Positions 27,942 through 40,970 of a DNA stretch of 64,000 nt are shown here, one piece after another; position 1 is the stretch's first letter, and each line of letters begins with the position of its first letter. The notes beneath the pieces are model-generated. The model saw only the letters and a list, made by a program, of their open reading frames with translations. It searched no databases and was not told the DNA's origin. The stretch is from Pomacea canaliculata (Eukaryota > Mollusca > Gastropoda > Architaenioglossa > Ampullariidae): the NCBI RefSeq assembly GCF_003073045.1, contig NC_037598.1, forward strand, positions 168,501 through 232,500. The letters are read 5' to 3'. The position numbers and the translations under genes were made by a program.

Positions 27942-28200
27942 ACTACTTCCTGGTGCGGCAGGTCGGGTGGTACCCAGGTATTTTGCAAGGAGGACCTCGT
28001 GGGAGCCAATCCCGTGACGGAGTGAAGGTGGACAAAGGCCATGGCCAGACTAAGTCTCAACATCAACACAAAGTCACACCTTCCCTTTCACGGCTATTCA
28101 CAGTATTCACACCCACAGACTCTCTCCTTACCGCCAGCGACGCCATTTGTTGTAAACATTTTCTTTTTACTTGTTGTGTTGCCAGGCAGCACGTGTCGGT
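27942..28200 (+). repeat. Dispersed repeat, copy 1
   Basis: About 260 bp matching 31213-31482 in the same orientation. Shared words include acttcctggt, caggtattttgcaag, gggagccaatcccgtgacgg, aaaggccatggccagact, cttaccgccagcga and ttgttgtgttgccaggca. It is preceded at about 27766 by a partial extra copy of its start (aggtcaagtggtgccaaggt). The class is unknown. Confidence 0.7.
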
Positions 28201-29107
28201 AGTTTAGAATCTGTGAGTACAGGTTTGTTCATGTTTTAGTGCATGTAGGTGGCGCTGTGCCATAAATCTATAACATCACAGTGATTAAAATTTTTTTGAA
28301 ACTCATCAAAAAGTCACATAAAATGTGGTACAACAAAATTTTATAGCAGAAGAATACTAAATGAGAAATTTTCGCATTTGTCTAATGCCTTATCGTTACA
28401 TACTAACTTACAAACACATAACATGTAATGAAAAGCTTTAGATAAACCATTATGAAAGAATATGCATTCAGTGCACACACACACACACACGCGCGCGCGA
28501 AACATCCGTTGTGAAATACTAGACACAAAGATACGTGTTCATAGAATAAATTATTTTATTGCTTTTTGGGTTTTCAGTATATCCTTATGTCAAAACAGTA
28601 AATTGATAGTGATTTGTCGAAAAATGTCTAGATGTGATTTGTGGTGATTTTTCTTAGCTACCGTTCCAGTGTCACTAGGTAAATACTCGGGCAAACAGAG
28701 GGAGAGTGTCATTGAAGATGCTGATATGTTACAGCAGTTATGTCCCTGTATAGGAACAGATACAGATACGTATGATAACGCCCCTTCCTCCCCTGACAGT
28801 CTTTATACACTAAAGACTACCTTTAAAAACATACAAAAATAACTATAATAACGACCCAAATGCCTGATTAAAAAACTATAAAAAATATGTTGACCAAATA
28901 TTTTTAAAACAGATTTTTTAACTAACAAGCATTATCTATATATAAACCTCAAACGAATTGTTAGTGTAGAATAGAGAAAAAGTGTAGAGAGAAATAGAGA
29001 AGAGTGACAACCAACGCAGTGGATACAACAGTACTCCTGGTCACTTAAAAGCAAAAGACTACAACTACAATGCTTCCATCTAGTCCTTCCACGTACAGAG
29101 GGAACAT
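28201..29107. other. Intergenic spacer
   Basis: AT-rich, with a short CA/CG run at 28474-28500. No gene seen. Confidence 0.4.
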
Positions 29108-29156
29108 CACCACCACCACCACCACCACCACCACCACCACCACCACCACCACCACC
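29108..29156. repeat. (CAC)n trinucleotide repeat
   Basis: About 16 CAC units. Read on the - strand it gives poly-Gly and artefactual open frames. Confidence 0.95.
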
Positions 29157-31212
29157 AACCAAACACAAAAACACTTAAATACCAGAGAAAAAAGATAAGG
29201 TTAGAGATTTTTCTTTTAATTTTGTTTTATTTAAATTTAGAGATACAATCCCCATGATTCTAAAACTAGATTATCCTCACAAAAATTAGTGGTGGTGTAA
29301 GGCACCGTTAGTCTTTAATAAGTAACAGCAAACTAAGACGCTTTTAATATGTACAATAACACCAAGTTCTAAACACTGCAAGAGCAGAGTAAGAAAGGAC
29401 CTCTGCATGCCAGACCTGCAAATAAGAAGACAGGTTAATCGCAATTCAGAATATATTGCCAAGTAGCTATTTCCGTTTTGTAAAGAAAGAAACCACAGGT
29501 CTCCTTTAACTGCTTTTCGAAAAAGAAGCAAGGAGCCTGCATTATCAGGACTTACCACACCCATCTGCATCGTTTACGAGCTCAGTTTGTAGACAAAAGT
29601 GTGGCAGCATGTATGTTCATGTTAATGAGCACGCAAGCGATTCATTGTGTCTTTATTTGTTTGTGTGTGTGTGTGTGTTTGTGTGGTTGTGATTTTTTTT
29701 TGCGTCGTGTTATTTATGTACTTCTTCTGTGTCCAGGGGAGAGTGTTCAATGTTGAAGACAAAAGTTTGAACACTGAAAACATGGAGATACATGGTTAAC
29801 ACAAAGTCGACATTTCTGTCATGATGAAATATATAAACACCGTTTTGGTGAATTGGGTCACGTGCTTCATGACCTTGTACAAGTTACTGAATACAGAACA
29901 CTGAAGTGGAAGGAATAAAAGAAATCCCAAGCATTCTGTATGCGGAATGTAGGCGGACATAACTGTGTGATCGCCATGAACATCATAAAGTCGTTCGCTT
30001 CGCTCTGCTGCACGTGAAAAACGTTGTAAGTCGTGTGGCCGGCACTGAGCGGCGGTAAAGTGTGAATAAGTCTGTCGATGTGTAACTGTCGCAAAGAGGT
30101 GAAGATATCGGCGATGTGAAGCAGCCCACGGCGGTCGTGTCCGATAATGAGTAGTGCTCGACGAGCTTGATTCACAAATAAAATAAAATAAAATAAATAA
30201 AATTAAATGAACGACTTGAATAGTCGGACACTAATTAAATTTTACTATTAAGAGCAGTAGTAAGTTTTGTTCGTCTATCAAATTTGTCGACCTCGATTTG
30301 ATTGAAGACGAGAATAACGCGCTCGTATTTATCCAAATAATAAATCTTTTTCTCATTGCAGTGATTACCTAGAGAACTGACTTGTCTCCTGATTCTGTTA
30401 ACTCACTCAATTATAGGACTAGAGGAAAAGCTTTTGTATCAAAAGAAAGGTCAGAACCACCTCTACATTTAAAAAAAAAATGAGCAATCTGAAAAAAATT
30501 TAAATTTCTGAGTTCAGACTCATTTTGTCATAACGGGTCAAATAATTTCACTAAAAGGAGTAATATAGATATTTTGTCTTTGTATTTGCTTTCTACCTTT
30601 TTCACTAAAAGATCCAGTAGTTACATTGAGTTTATAATGATGGACGAAAGGTCCTGTCATCATATTATGTTCATACACATCGCCTATCACAGAGCTAGCA
30701 GTATATTGCAGCAAAAAGTTCTAAGATACATAGAAGAATAGTTTTGCAATGTATAATGTCCCTAAGATCAGTGTGCATACTTACTTTTGGAAAAACCGAA
30801 ACAGAGATGAAACAACTGCACCTACACACATTGAGGAGGACTGTGAGGTGAGCTAAGGAGAGGATGTCAGCTTCCAATTGTAAAAGTAAGATATTTATAT
30901 TGTAGATGTAGATGTCTGCGTTAGAATAAGCTTTCGGACATTTGTCCTAAATGTTAACAAGTTAAAATATTTTTTAATTAAACCCTATTACAAGAGGGGA
31001 TAGTTTGATGGTTATGGCTTTTTATGAGTTGGTATTTATTAATCATTATATTCCTCTCCATCTTTTCTTTTAATTCTTTGAACTTTTCATTATCTGTTTG
31101 CGCCCTGTCCTAGTTAGCAAAGGCACATTTTCGGTTTACCTAGAATTGGGACACCTTACTTTCTTTTTCTCTCTCTCTTTCCCCTTCTCTTATTTTCTTT
31201 GAATATTGAAAG
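29157..31212. other. Intergenic region, no gene seen
   Basis: No supported exon. A short stretch ending in a consensus donor on the - strand (gtgtg|gtaagt near 29551) has no credible coding sequence before it. Confidence 0.4.
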
Positions 31213-31482
31213 CCCTACTTCCTGGTACGACAGGTCAAGTGGTCCCAGGTATTTTGCAAGAGGACCCCGTGGGAGCCAATCCCGTGACGGAGTGAAGGTG
31301 AACAAAGGCCATGGCCAGACTGAGCCCCAAGTAGTGCAGAAGATCAGTCACACCTTTCTTGTCAAGGCTTTTCATAGTATTCACACCCACAGGTTCTCTC
31401 TTACCGCCAGCGAGGCCAGGTAACTGCTATTTAATTTGTTGTAAACATTCTTTGACTTGTTGTGTTGCCAGGCAACACGTTT
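31213..31482 (+). repeat. Dispersed repeat, copy 2
   Basis: Second copy of the repeat at 27942-28200, diverged by substitutions and small indels. Both copies end near ttgttgtgttgccaggca followed by acacgt or cacgt. Confidence 0.7.
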
Positions 31483-31844
31483 GTGGGGCGATGCAGTCTA
31501 TAGCAGCTGCTTTGTTCATGTTTTACTGCGTGGGTGGCGATGTGTCCTTTATCAATGTTCGAGGTAGGTCTGAGAAGTAACTGGACTGGTTCTAAAAGAA
31601 AAAAAAACAACAAAATTTTCTCATTTTAAACAACAGCTACGTCGTATGCCCTTTGAAAACAATCCCTCTTGAGCCTAATGCACTTTTTTAAACTTTATAT
31701 GCAAAACACTTTTGCGTTGCTGTGAGGACTCTTCTTGGATTGATAAAAGTAGAAGTTCCTGATGTCTAACGAATATTTTTTTTTTGTTGTACGCAGTCGT
31801 TTGTTATTTATTATTTTTTTTTAGTTTGTATTTGTATGCTAAAT

Positions 31845-32385
31845 CCCTTCAAGTCTATCCATTGCCGCTGTTACTGTCGCGATCCTAATGCGGGTACCTG
31901 GGTGGAGCTGGTGGGTGGCTCCCTAATACTTGCAGCTGCTGACCTCTTGGAGCTGTAGAGATTTCTGCTTTGCCACAGCGATTGGTCATAACTTTGCTCT
32001 TTTCCGTGCTAGTCTCCATTCCATATGTATTTGAATTATCTCTCAGTTGGTGAGTTCTTCCAGCTCCTGTTTAGAGCATGCAAAGGTTGTAGATCGGTCT
32101 GCCTTCAGTTGAAATAGTAGTAGGATGGTCGTGGAGAGCTCTGAGTATGATGTTCTCAAAGAACAGATTAAACAGCACCGGTGATAGCAGACATCCTGGA
32201 CGTGGTACAAAAGTAAGCTCCTGTTTGTTTATCCAGCAGTATTACATTTGTTGAGCTACTATACAGAGATGACTTGAACGAGGCTTTCTTTGATGTTGAC
32301 TTTTCGCATCACGAGCCTCCCTCGCGCTTCCACGTGGTCTGAAGCCAGCCTGTTCATCTGTCAGCAGTTCCCCTTCGGGGTTGCT
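31845..32385 (-). mobile_element. RTE-like LINE reverse transcriptase relic
   Basis: On the - strand, fragments of a non-LTR reverse transcriptase appear in order. They are GELLTDEQAGFRPRGS (32385-32320), then after degenerate sequence CLLSPVLFNLFFENIILRAL (32200-32140). These are followed by TEGRPIYNL (where the catalytic ADD segment should follow but is missing), TYGMETSTEKSKVMTN, and TRIRIATVTAAMDRLEG near 31880-31845. The order EQAGFR, then LSPVLFN, then a YGM..S.EK.K.M.N stretch is typical of RTE-like elements (family knowledge). Stops, frameshifts and the lost catalytic region make it a dead fragment. Confidence 0.75.
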
Positions 32386-33890
32386 GATGCTGCTCTGTAC
32401 TCGATTCTATTTGTCTTTATCTCCATTCATCTAATTTTTTTTACATTTGTCTCTATCGTTCGCTCTTTTATCTTTCTTCCCCCACCCTCTCTCTCTCACA
32501 TATTATCTCTTTCATCCTCTGTTATAGGCGCAGTCATTGAGACCTTTGAGTTAATTGTTCCCTAATTTGAGCCAGGAAAGTTGTAGTCCCCAAGAGCCAG
32601 CGTCAGTAATTTATTTACAGGTAATTTTTGGAATATATGTATATATATATCAACATCAGGCTCCAGTGTTGTAAGAGAACATTATCAAGTGTGAACAGTT
32701 AGAGTTGATCTTGTGTTACAAAACATTAGTTATATCTCGTAATGCCGTGTTAGCTTTCTATCTTGGAGAAAGACTATTTTCAGAAACATTTGAGTCTTGT
32801 GGGAACTTTTCTTTTAGACGATGTTTATTAATTCCGTTTAGAAAATACTTTAATATTCACTGAGTAGATGCATACACCTTATGTGCATGTCCTGTATATG
32901 CGAATAAATAGTTAACAGCTATTGTGTGCGATGACTTTAATTGACACTACACTGCTGTAGTGGTAGTACTGATGGTGGTGGTGGTGGTGGTGGTGGTGGT
33001 GGTGGTGGTAGTGGTGGTGTCAGCTGTGTGGTCAGTGTGGTAAAAAGAAGATGGCCACATTGCCTAACGGTGCTCAATGCTAGTAAAGTCACATTTCGTT
33101 TCAACATGCCAACCGATGTCAGATTGTTTTCTCATGGACGACTCAAAGCTTTGTAGACAATCTGTTTTGCAATTTGAAACTTATCTCAACTAATTAATGG
33201 TTTTTTTCTTGATCAGTAATATTTTTATCATGCTCGTTAAATTACCTACAGACCCTGCTCGTTAGTTTTTTTTAGCTATATAGATATATAGAAAAGCGAT
33301 TGGTGAAGATCGTGTGTTGGTGTACAGGTGTGCTTGTGTGTGCGTTCACATTTGTGAAACAAAAGGTGCGCGTGTTTGCGTTTCAGAATAAGAAGAGAGG
33401 GGAGCAAAGATTTGTTTTTGACCATGGAATCTCCATAATTATTTTGTATCAACGAATCCCGCAGTCGCATTCCTTTTGGTTTTGAAGTGTTGACAAGAAA
33501 ATCCAATGTGTTCCCTAAGTTGATGGAACTTTTTAGGACTTAACTTGTGAAAATAATAGCACTCCACTCATGTCCCTCAGCAGACTTCACTATACAATCC
33601 ATTTACACTAGAAATGCTTGAAAGAAAAAAAAAAGCTGCAATAGATGAACTTTATTTTACTATTAAGACCTATCAGATAAAGAAAGAATGACAGCAGGGT
33701 GTATAGTCAAATGCTAGCAATAGCAACTTTGGAAGAAAAGCAAAAGGATAAAAATAAGAAAAACAATAATACTAAGTTAAAAGAGAGGGAAGAAACAACA
33801 CAGGTAAAAACAATTAAATTATTAAAATTATCTAAAAAGAAAGGTCTTTGAAAGTGGAATTCTCTTCTTTCCTCCTTGGTAATACAATCC
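32386..33890. other. Intergenic spacer with (GGT)n
   Basis: Contains a GGT trinucleotide run at about 32970-33030 and otherwise no supported gene. Confidence 0.45.
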
Positions 33891-33911
33891 CTAAGACTAT
33901 ACATGTCTTAG
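33891..33911 (-). promoter_or_regulatory. Conserved hairpin in the probable G3 3' UTR
   Basis: ctaagac ... gtcttag with a 7-nt loop, about 600 bp downstream of the G3 stop. The same stem occurs downstream of G2 at 19170-19186, and about 80 bp around it are related. Confidence 0.5.
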
Positions 33912-34509
33912 TTCATATTAAACTTGTGAGTTTAGTTACCATAGAGATTAAGAGAGAGAGAGAGAATGGAAAACAAATTCTGTAATAAAAAAACAGTCAC
34001 AAGCAGCAAGATAAAAAAAAAACAGATACGTGTTTCATCTCGACTGAAATTTTGTTGTTATTGATGTGTTTATGCCCACGTGGACTCACATGTCTCTAGC
34101 TGGACAGAATGTATTTGTGTGTATGTTTGAGTGTATAGATACACAAGGGATGACTCTTCTTAATTCCTATTTTAAAGAGTGTTCAGTTGTTGAGAAAAAC
34201 AATTGCATGTGGAGAAAAAGTGTCCAGTAAGTCACATGATGATGCCAGGCACTACAGAGTTGAAATGGTAGTCGACTGAACATATCTCCTCATCTGGACA
34301 TCTGCCTATATGAAACAGAACACATTTGCCTGTAAATTATTTCTCGTGGTGTCAATGTAATTATAAATTTGAGACACAGAAAGCATACATTCCTATGGAA
34401 AAAGATATGTAACAAAACATGAATCCCATTAATTCTTAAACGTAAAAAAATTGTATAATGTGAACCTTGCCATTTAAACTCTGACATAAAGTTAGTGCCC
34501 ACCTAGGTT

Positions 34510-36781
34510 TTAGAAGAGACCAAGTGGAAGAACAGTCAACATGAAGATGCTGCCTGGCAGCCAGGACATCGCTACATATGTAGCCGTGCTGTTCATCGCT
34601 GGAAACACACCAGAGAACACAGATTAAGGGTGTTGAAAGAATAAACGACCGACACCCAACACATACGCACACACAAAATAAATAAACAAATAAAAAGCTT
34701 TTCAAATTGTGATCGCACTGCTGCCTAGGGATTTATATGCCAACTTCTCCTTAAGAAGACTTAAATATAGTTAATATTAAAACGCATAAATAAGAGAAAA
34801 TCGACAAATATTTGTATGAATGAACATTTTTACTTCAATGGTCGCATTTTTTACAACATGTTATGTTGTCATGTACCTGTTGCGGTAGTAGTTACACTTC
34901 CATTGCCTGCATTTCCATTCCCTGGTGACGTGGTTGTAGGAGCTGCAGTTGAATGCGCTGATGTTGATGCGTCAGTTGAAGCTGAAGTTGAAGTTGCTGC
35001 AGTCCAATGACCTACACATATTTTATCGACTGTTAAATTTTAAACACTAACAGAACAAACTGTCAATCATAACTAATAACTGTGATATACATTCTTTTAG
35101 GTGAGATAAGTACTTGTAGATTGGTCATCAGACTGACGAGACACTTGTTGTGACCTACAAACATGAGTCTGCTGCCGAGAGTTCTTGCACCTGCCATGCT
35201 GCTTACAGACTTCCGCACATGACACTTTCTGTCCAGACAGAGATTGCACGTGAAGGTACAGTCTGTATGTCATGCTGTTCACACAACTGATATCTACCTG
35301 CTTAATGTGATTAATGGTGTCTTTACTACACTGGATATCGGTGATAACTCTCTCCTTACCATGCATTTGTCTGCGACTTTTGACACAAATAATCACACTT
35401 TGAACGAATAGCAGGGCTGAGTCTTGTGAGCCGTGTGACGAGATGTGAGGAGAGTGAATGACATGTGTACGCAAAGTGCGAGTAATGTACGTAACATGTG
35501 AAAATTGTGAACGTGTGAGAGTTTAAGTGACGTGTGAATAATGCACTAATATGTGAACTTTGTAGTAACGTCGCGTGCTGGACCCGGCTGTATGAAGGAT
35601 GGGAACCAGTGTTTGGTATACTACAGCAATATCAACAACAGCACATCGCCATGATCACCAGAGACCGACACATTAGACTAATGCCACCTAGTGTCGCCGT
35701 AAACGACTGCAACAGCAACCTGAGACAAACCACGTGACAAACGTGTGACAGCAAGCAGGGCTGAGACAAGAGTACAAGGACTTCATCACACAAGGCTGAG
35801 GGGTTAGAGCACTGAGATCGAATTCCGAAGCACGGACACGATATCCGTCTGGTAGAGCACACGTCAACAGTCGGCTCAGGTGTTGGTCACGGAAGCCTGA
35901 CTCCACAAGGGAGTGGTGAGGGTAAAGCAAAGAGGGAGTGGGGATAGGCACCCAGCACGAGCTAGCACCGAAAAGATTGAGTTTACCCACCTTTTGTTTT
36001 GAAAAAAATGTTACAAAAAGTTAGGGCATGACCTTTACCCTCTTAACCTCAAAACACACCAATGTAGCCACGATCACACACTTTATAATAAACACTTGTC
36101 ATCGTTCGATAATCCTGATTACAAAATCCACCTGCGGTCGATAAAAATACAATAAAGTCCTTACAGTGATTATTTCTCCATGTTATATATCATAGTAAAA
36201 TCATACACCTAGACTTTATTATTTATAAGAACCATTACTCTAGTCTAAATAATGTTAGGCTCTCCACTTTTCGAGGGATTTTGTTTGCATAAAATTCACA
36301 CCCTCCTCCGATAAACATTGTGGAACAGCTTATAAAGTGATAACTTAGGTGAATAATATTTTTAACTGAAAAACTCATGCTGTATTCACATACTCCTCAC
36401 CAGTAAAACTTTAGCCTCTCTGTTTACCTCGAATGAGTGGACATCATCTCCATAAAAATTACCACAAATAAACCCAAAGAGAAAAATATTTACAGCACGT
36501 AAGCGCAAAACAGAAACATTCGATTAAATCCTAGTTCCTATGCTTCTTTACTAGATTACAGCAGTTCACACCCAACCACCTTAAAGTCAAACAAATAATA
36601 ACATCTATTGAAATGCTTCAAAGCCTTTTCTTTTTAATAAAACTGACAATATAGAACTATTTAAAAAAATAAAATTAGCACTGATGAAAATAGCAATGCT
36701 GAATTTTGTAAGTTATCAGTGCGTCTTACCATGCAGCATGAGCAGAAGAGCAAGGAAACTGTAGATAGCTAATGTCTTCAT
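34510..36781 (-). CDS. G3: small mucin-like protein with hydrophobic C-terminal anchor
   Basis: Exons on the - strand: 36781-36730 (signal MKTLAIYSFLALLLMLH), 35011-34877, and 34598-34510. All joints are phase 1, giving about 91 aa. Exon 2 encodes GHWTAATSTSASTDASTSAH and a Gly/Asn/Thr stretch (NGNAGNGSVTTTAT). Exon 3 encodes MSWLPGSIFMLTVLPLGLF before the stop, nearly the same as the G2 tail. The predicted product is a very short Ser/Thr-rich peptide held at the surface by a GPI anchor or tail anchor. The donor of exon 2 is gtacat, weaker than usual. A possible decayed Cys-rich exon (CAEVCKQHGRC, about 35215-35160) lies in intron 1 but does not fit phase 1. Confidence 0.65.
35750..35990 (+). 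mobile_element. tRNA-derived SINE-like element
   Basis: Contains a box A-like ggttagagcactga followed by a box B-like gatcgaattcc. After these comes a body from gactccacaag to ataggcacccag, which resembles 21650-21705. It lies in intron 1 of G3 in the + orientation. The ends are not fixed. Confidence 0.45.
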
Positions 36782-36831
36782 TGCTGCTTGATAAGATACT
36801 AACGGGTGCCCACCTCAAGGCAGCAACGATA

Positions 36832-36859
36832 GCCTTTTATTGACTCCCCCCTAGCAACA
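36832..36859 (-). promoter_or_regulatory. G3 core promoter: TATA-like box plus ctagcaaca motif
   Basis: The + strand reads gccttttattgactcccccc then ctagcaaca. On the - strand tgttgctag precedes a caataaaagg box, about 55 bp upstream of the ATG. Confidence 0.6.
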
Positions 36860-37651
36860 AGGTTACACAACAAACATGGGACTCACTTCTTGACAACAGT
36901 TGTGATTGGCATTAACACCGCCTACCAACGCGTCCATTTGGTCTTGAATGAAACCAAATGCTTGAGTCAGTTCTTTCATAATCCTATATCTCTGTTATTT
37001 ATCAAAAGTATTTTGTTAGTGATTGGTGTCTTGTTTCATATAATATAGAGATTTTTTTAGCTATATTTCTGAAAGTATTTCGTTTTCTTACAATTTCTAC
37101 CATGGTGACCGTATATAGGGGTAATTCAATAAATAAATAAAGACTGTCTGATAGAGCGAGATCGTTTCAATGTATCAGCTGGCACTGAGCTCACTAGAAC
37201 TACAGAAAAGCCGAGTTGCACAAGAAACAACTACGCGAAAAATGTTTACAAAGTACAAAAACAAAGGGGACAGACTAAAAAGGCGAAGAGGAAAGCTACT
37301 AATAAATAACTGCCAGGGTTGAGGTTCCAAGGTGTCACAAAATGAAGCGATATCAACAAGACATACTAGATACTGTTGCCAAATAGGATAAAGACATTGT
37401 TCTTGTTTAAATGAAAGATCTATTTTTAGGAAAGGAGACGGAATAAAATTAAACTAAAACTGAAAAATAATAAATATTCAACACAGCTGGTCAAATTAAT
37501 CATTAAATCACTAAAAATGGAAGTAACAATTAATCTGTGTCTCCTGCCCCGCATCACACACCAGTGTACCAAAGCGATCTGTGTGTGTGTGTCTGTTACT
37601 GAAGGCAAAAAGCTTAAAAATTGAGAAGGTGAGCATTCACTGAGTACAAAT

Positions 37652-38253
37652 GTGACCCTCCGAGACAAATTGAGTCTTGAGTCGGAAATTTGAGATTTGC
37701 CAAATTGCATTTTTTTTTTAAAGTACAGGTTCGGAACTTTCTTTTGATACAAAAGTTGTTCCTCTAGCCATAAAACTGAGTGAGTTACTAACGTTTGAAG
37801 TGTGAAAGTACGATGGCAGCCATTTTGAGAAAAGCGGGTTCAAAGATTAGTGTCAAGATGGCCGACCGGGTCTGCTTCCTCCTAAACTTTTGCAGACAAA
37901 TCTTTTGAACAGTTAATAGTTGAATCGTTCTTTTAAGAAGTTAAGCAGACTCTGGGCTTCCTGGCAAGGTGTAACACGATAGGTTATGACAGGGAAACAA
38001 TATCGACACAGCGTTTGAATTCCGTCTCAAAGCAGTACTGATCGCAGTAGGGTATCTCGATTAAAACGTATTTTAAGTCCATTTCTAACTTTTATTTTAA
38101 CATCGCAGTATATTTTCCTGATAGTTTAATAACTAAGGAATCCATTTGTAAAGAAAAGTCAAACTGTACTAAACTGACCCCTGTCACATTTCGGGGCCTC
38201 GAGCACAAAACTGTTCAGCGTGACTTGAGACTCATTTCGTCGTGGAGGGTCAC
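37652..38253. mobile_element. 602-bp MITE-like element with terminal inverted repeats
   Basis: The left end starts gtgaccctccgagacaaatt and the right end, read in reverse complement, starts gtgaccctccacgacgaaat. The inverted repeats extend about 32 bp with few mismatches (continuing gagtcttgagtc and gagtctcaagtc). Flanks are aaat on both sides (37648-37651 and 38254-38257), consistent with a 4-bp target duplication. There is no transposase frame inside, so it is non-autonomous. The superfamily is not assigned. Confidence 0.75.
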
Positions 38254-40846
38254 AAATAGCTTTCCTGTCCTGAGGAAAACAACAACATGTTGGTAAGATT
38301 CGATTGGTTGTTTAGCGACCTTGTACCCGTTACTGAACACTTCACGGATTTACAACATGTAGCATGCGGAGCATGCGCAGACACGAATGCAGCACCACAC
38401 CTGTGCTCCTCACACGGTCCCTGCACTCGCCTTTGTCAGCCTTCGTACACATCACGGACCAGTGAGTTTACCATAGTTTATGACAGGACCACCACGGCGA
38501 TGTCAAGCATAAACACCAACTGTCCTGTATTAGGAGTGCAGGTCGACAAACATCGGGCAGCAGTTGATGAATACTCAAATGGTCTGACAACAGTTGATGA
38601 ACACTTAAATAGTCAAACTTTTTAGTGTCTGATTGAACAGTACAACTGTAGTAGATCAATCAACGAACCACGATAAGTGTAAGAACAGTAGATAGTGAAA
38701 TAACAGAATAGGCTTTCCATGCAATATCACATCCTGTTACTACAGCCTCAACACTTGCCGAATCCTAGCTGAAGTTACTTTGTGCAAGATTCGTAAATAG
38801 AGCATTGTGAATCACTTCTTCACAATTAGATGTTTGCAATCATTCCTAAAAAATATTAATATTATTATTTTTCATCAGCTTAAATTAACTTATTATGTAT
38901 GTTTATGTTATATTCCACATTAATTAACAACAAAATGTCGATAGTTAATGTAGTTTTTCTTACAATAATAAGCTTGCTGCTAAGGAAAGACGTGAAAGTC
39001 AGTGAATGATGGTTGTTCTTTCTCTTTCACAAAACACCAGACTTTCTTTCCTGCAAATGAAAACTACTTACCATACAGCCGTACTCGAGTCGGTTGATAC
39101 CTTGACCTCTCACCTTCTACCCAACAGTGACTAAGTTCTAACGGCTCATGGTAACCAGTATTTGAAGCAGTTAGCAGAGGTCGAACAATGGTCTCTAAAT
39201 GCAGTTTTCTTGAGCAGACACTCCTTGACACACTAGCTCTGTGGCCACCACCTCTGCTTGTCCTTTCTTACACGAAATCTCTGTCAAACTTATATCCTCG
39301 ATCGTTTGTACCACATTCACCTATCAAAGATCAGCAGCGTGTGTAGGGGTCTGTCTTCTCCCCTCTATGGACATACAAACTGCTATCATTTATCACATTC
39401 CGACACGCGTCGTTGAACTGTTATCACCAGGAAGCTTAATGACATCCGCTAGTTTTTCTTTCTCCGATGTCAATGGTTTTGTCGTCCTTGTAAATGTGTT
39501 GAATCAGGTGGGCTTCTCGTTCTTTTCAAATAAATACTGTACTGTCGTAGATCTTCTGTTCGTGTCAGTGGTATCCTTTGTAGCGAGGTATGTCTCTTGT
39601 TGTTTGACACCTTTGTCTGCACAAAGAAACATGTCTCGGATGATACAGACCAGTGAGCAGTTGGCGTTTAACACCACTTGATGTTATAAGCCGGTGTAAT
39701 TAAAGTCTCCTTACAGGCTATAAGTTATGAGTGCTAGGTTTGATTTTAGGTTTAATAAAAAAAAATATATATATATATATACGTAATGATATAAACTGTT
39801 GGTTGATTTCAATTTAGGTCCCGTACCTGTCTCGCAGTGTAGGCTGTCAGTAGTTTGCAAGTGTGATAAAGTTTTACTACAAGCGAGTCGTTGTGTGTTG
39901 TATTTTACTACTAACAGTCTGGTAAAATAAATTAGTTTGTAAAATAAGATCGCTATGACAATGCACTATGATGCGAGAGTTCAAAGGATGGATAATGAAT
40001 TTAGTTGATTAGTTCATTTATTCCATGACAAAGGGCTTGAGGCAGTCTCGCACCATGAGGAGAGAGAGAGAGGGAAAAGCAGACTGGAGTTCCGAGAGAT
40101 AATGCATCATAGTCCTGCAGACATACTGAAATCATCCCGAGAGAATATATTAACCTAGTCTCTCTCTCTCCCTCTCTCTCAGTAGTCTTGACAAGAAGGT
40201 GTGTTAGCAGCTACACTACCGTCCCAGCACCCTTAATAGCACGGGGTATTTAACCGGGTTTAAAGCGCTTTCATTCACATCAAATAAACCTTCATACACG
40301 AAAAAGCGCACAGAAAGAGACAGAGAGAGAGAGAGAATAGATGCGAACACAGATATAAATTACCTTACATGTTACGATGTGACAAGAAGTGCCCACTAGT
40401 AGTTACTTGATTAAAGCAGAAGGGGAGACAAGCACTATATTATACATACTGCACTGACCTTTCCCGGTTACGTCCCTGTAATGCAATCTGATGCACATCC
40501 TGCTTCACATTGTCGTCTGGCTGGCTGGGTACAATCCAAATGACAGAGACTATTTACAGCCTGGGGTCAATTTGCGCAACATATTTCTAATTCTAAAACT
40601 ATTATTTATTTAGATAATTATTTTAAACACACAGAGCGCACAAAACAAATTGTATTTTTTTAATAAGGTAAAGCTGCTTAAGCCACACTTTAACCAGCAT
40701 ATTTTTCTGTATGCTCTCTAGATGGCATACGAGAAAGTTCCACTTCCATCTTACACTGTTCTAGTATCTACATCCCTTCATACCTTAATCTATTGCTTTA
40801 CCTTCTATTCTTGTACCTCATCTTTATGTTGTTCAGTGTGTCTATA
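38254..40846. other. Intergenic region, no supported gene
   Basis: Contains a GA-rich run (40060-40075), a CT run (40157-40180), a second GA run (about 40310-40335) and an AT run (39765-39782). An open stretch on the + strand at 39241-39681 has no recognisable domain, start context or splice partners and is not called. Confidence 0.4.
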
Positions 40847-40970
40847 CAGTGGTACCTCGACATACGAGTGCCCTGACATACGAGTGTTTTGAGATACGAG
40901 CCGCCGAGCGAGCGATATTTTGCTTCGAGATAAGAGCAAGATTTGAGATACGAGGACTCGCACATTACAC

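Noticed and set aside
38287-38625. + strand Cys-containing frame
   Set aside because: It starts just after a MITE, does not match the X/Y/Z Cys spacing of G4, and has no acceptor or donor in a fitting phase.
39241-39681. + strand 146-codon open frame
   Set aside because: No ATG in context, no domain, no splice partners, and composition like the flanks.
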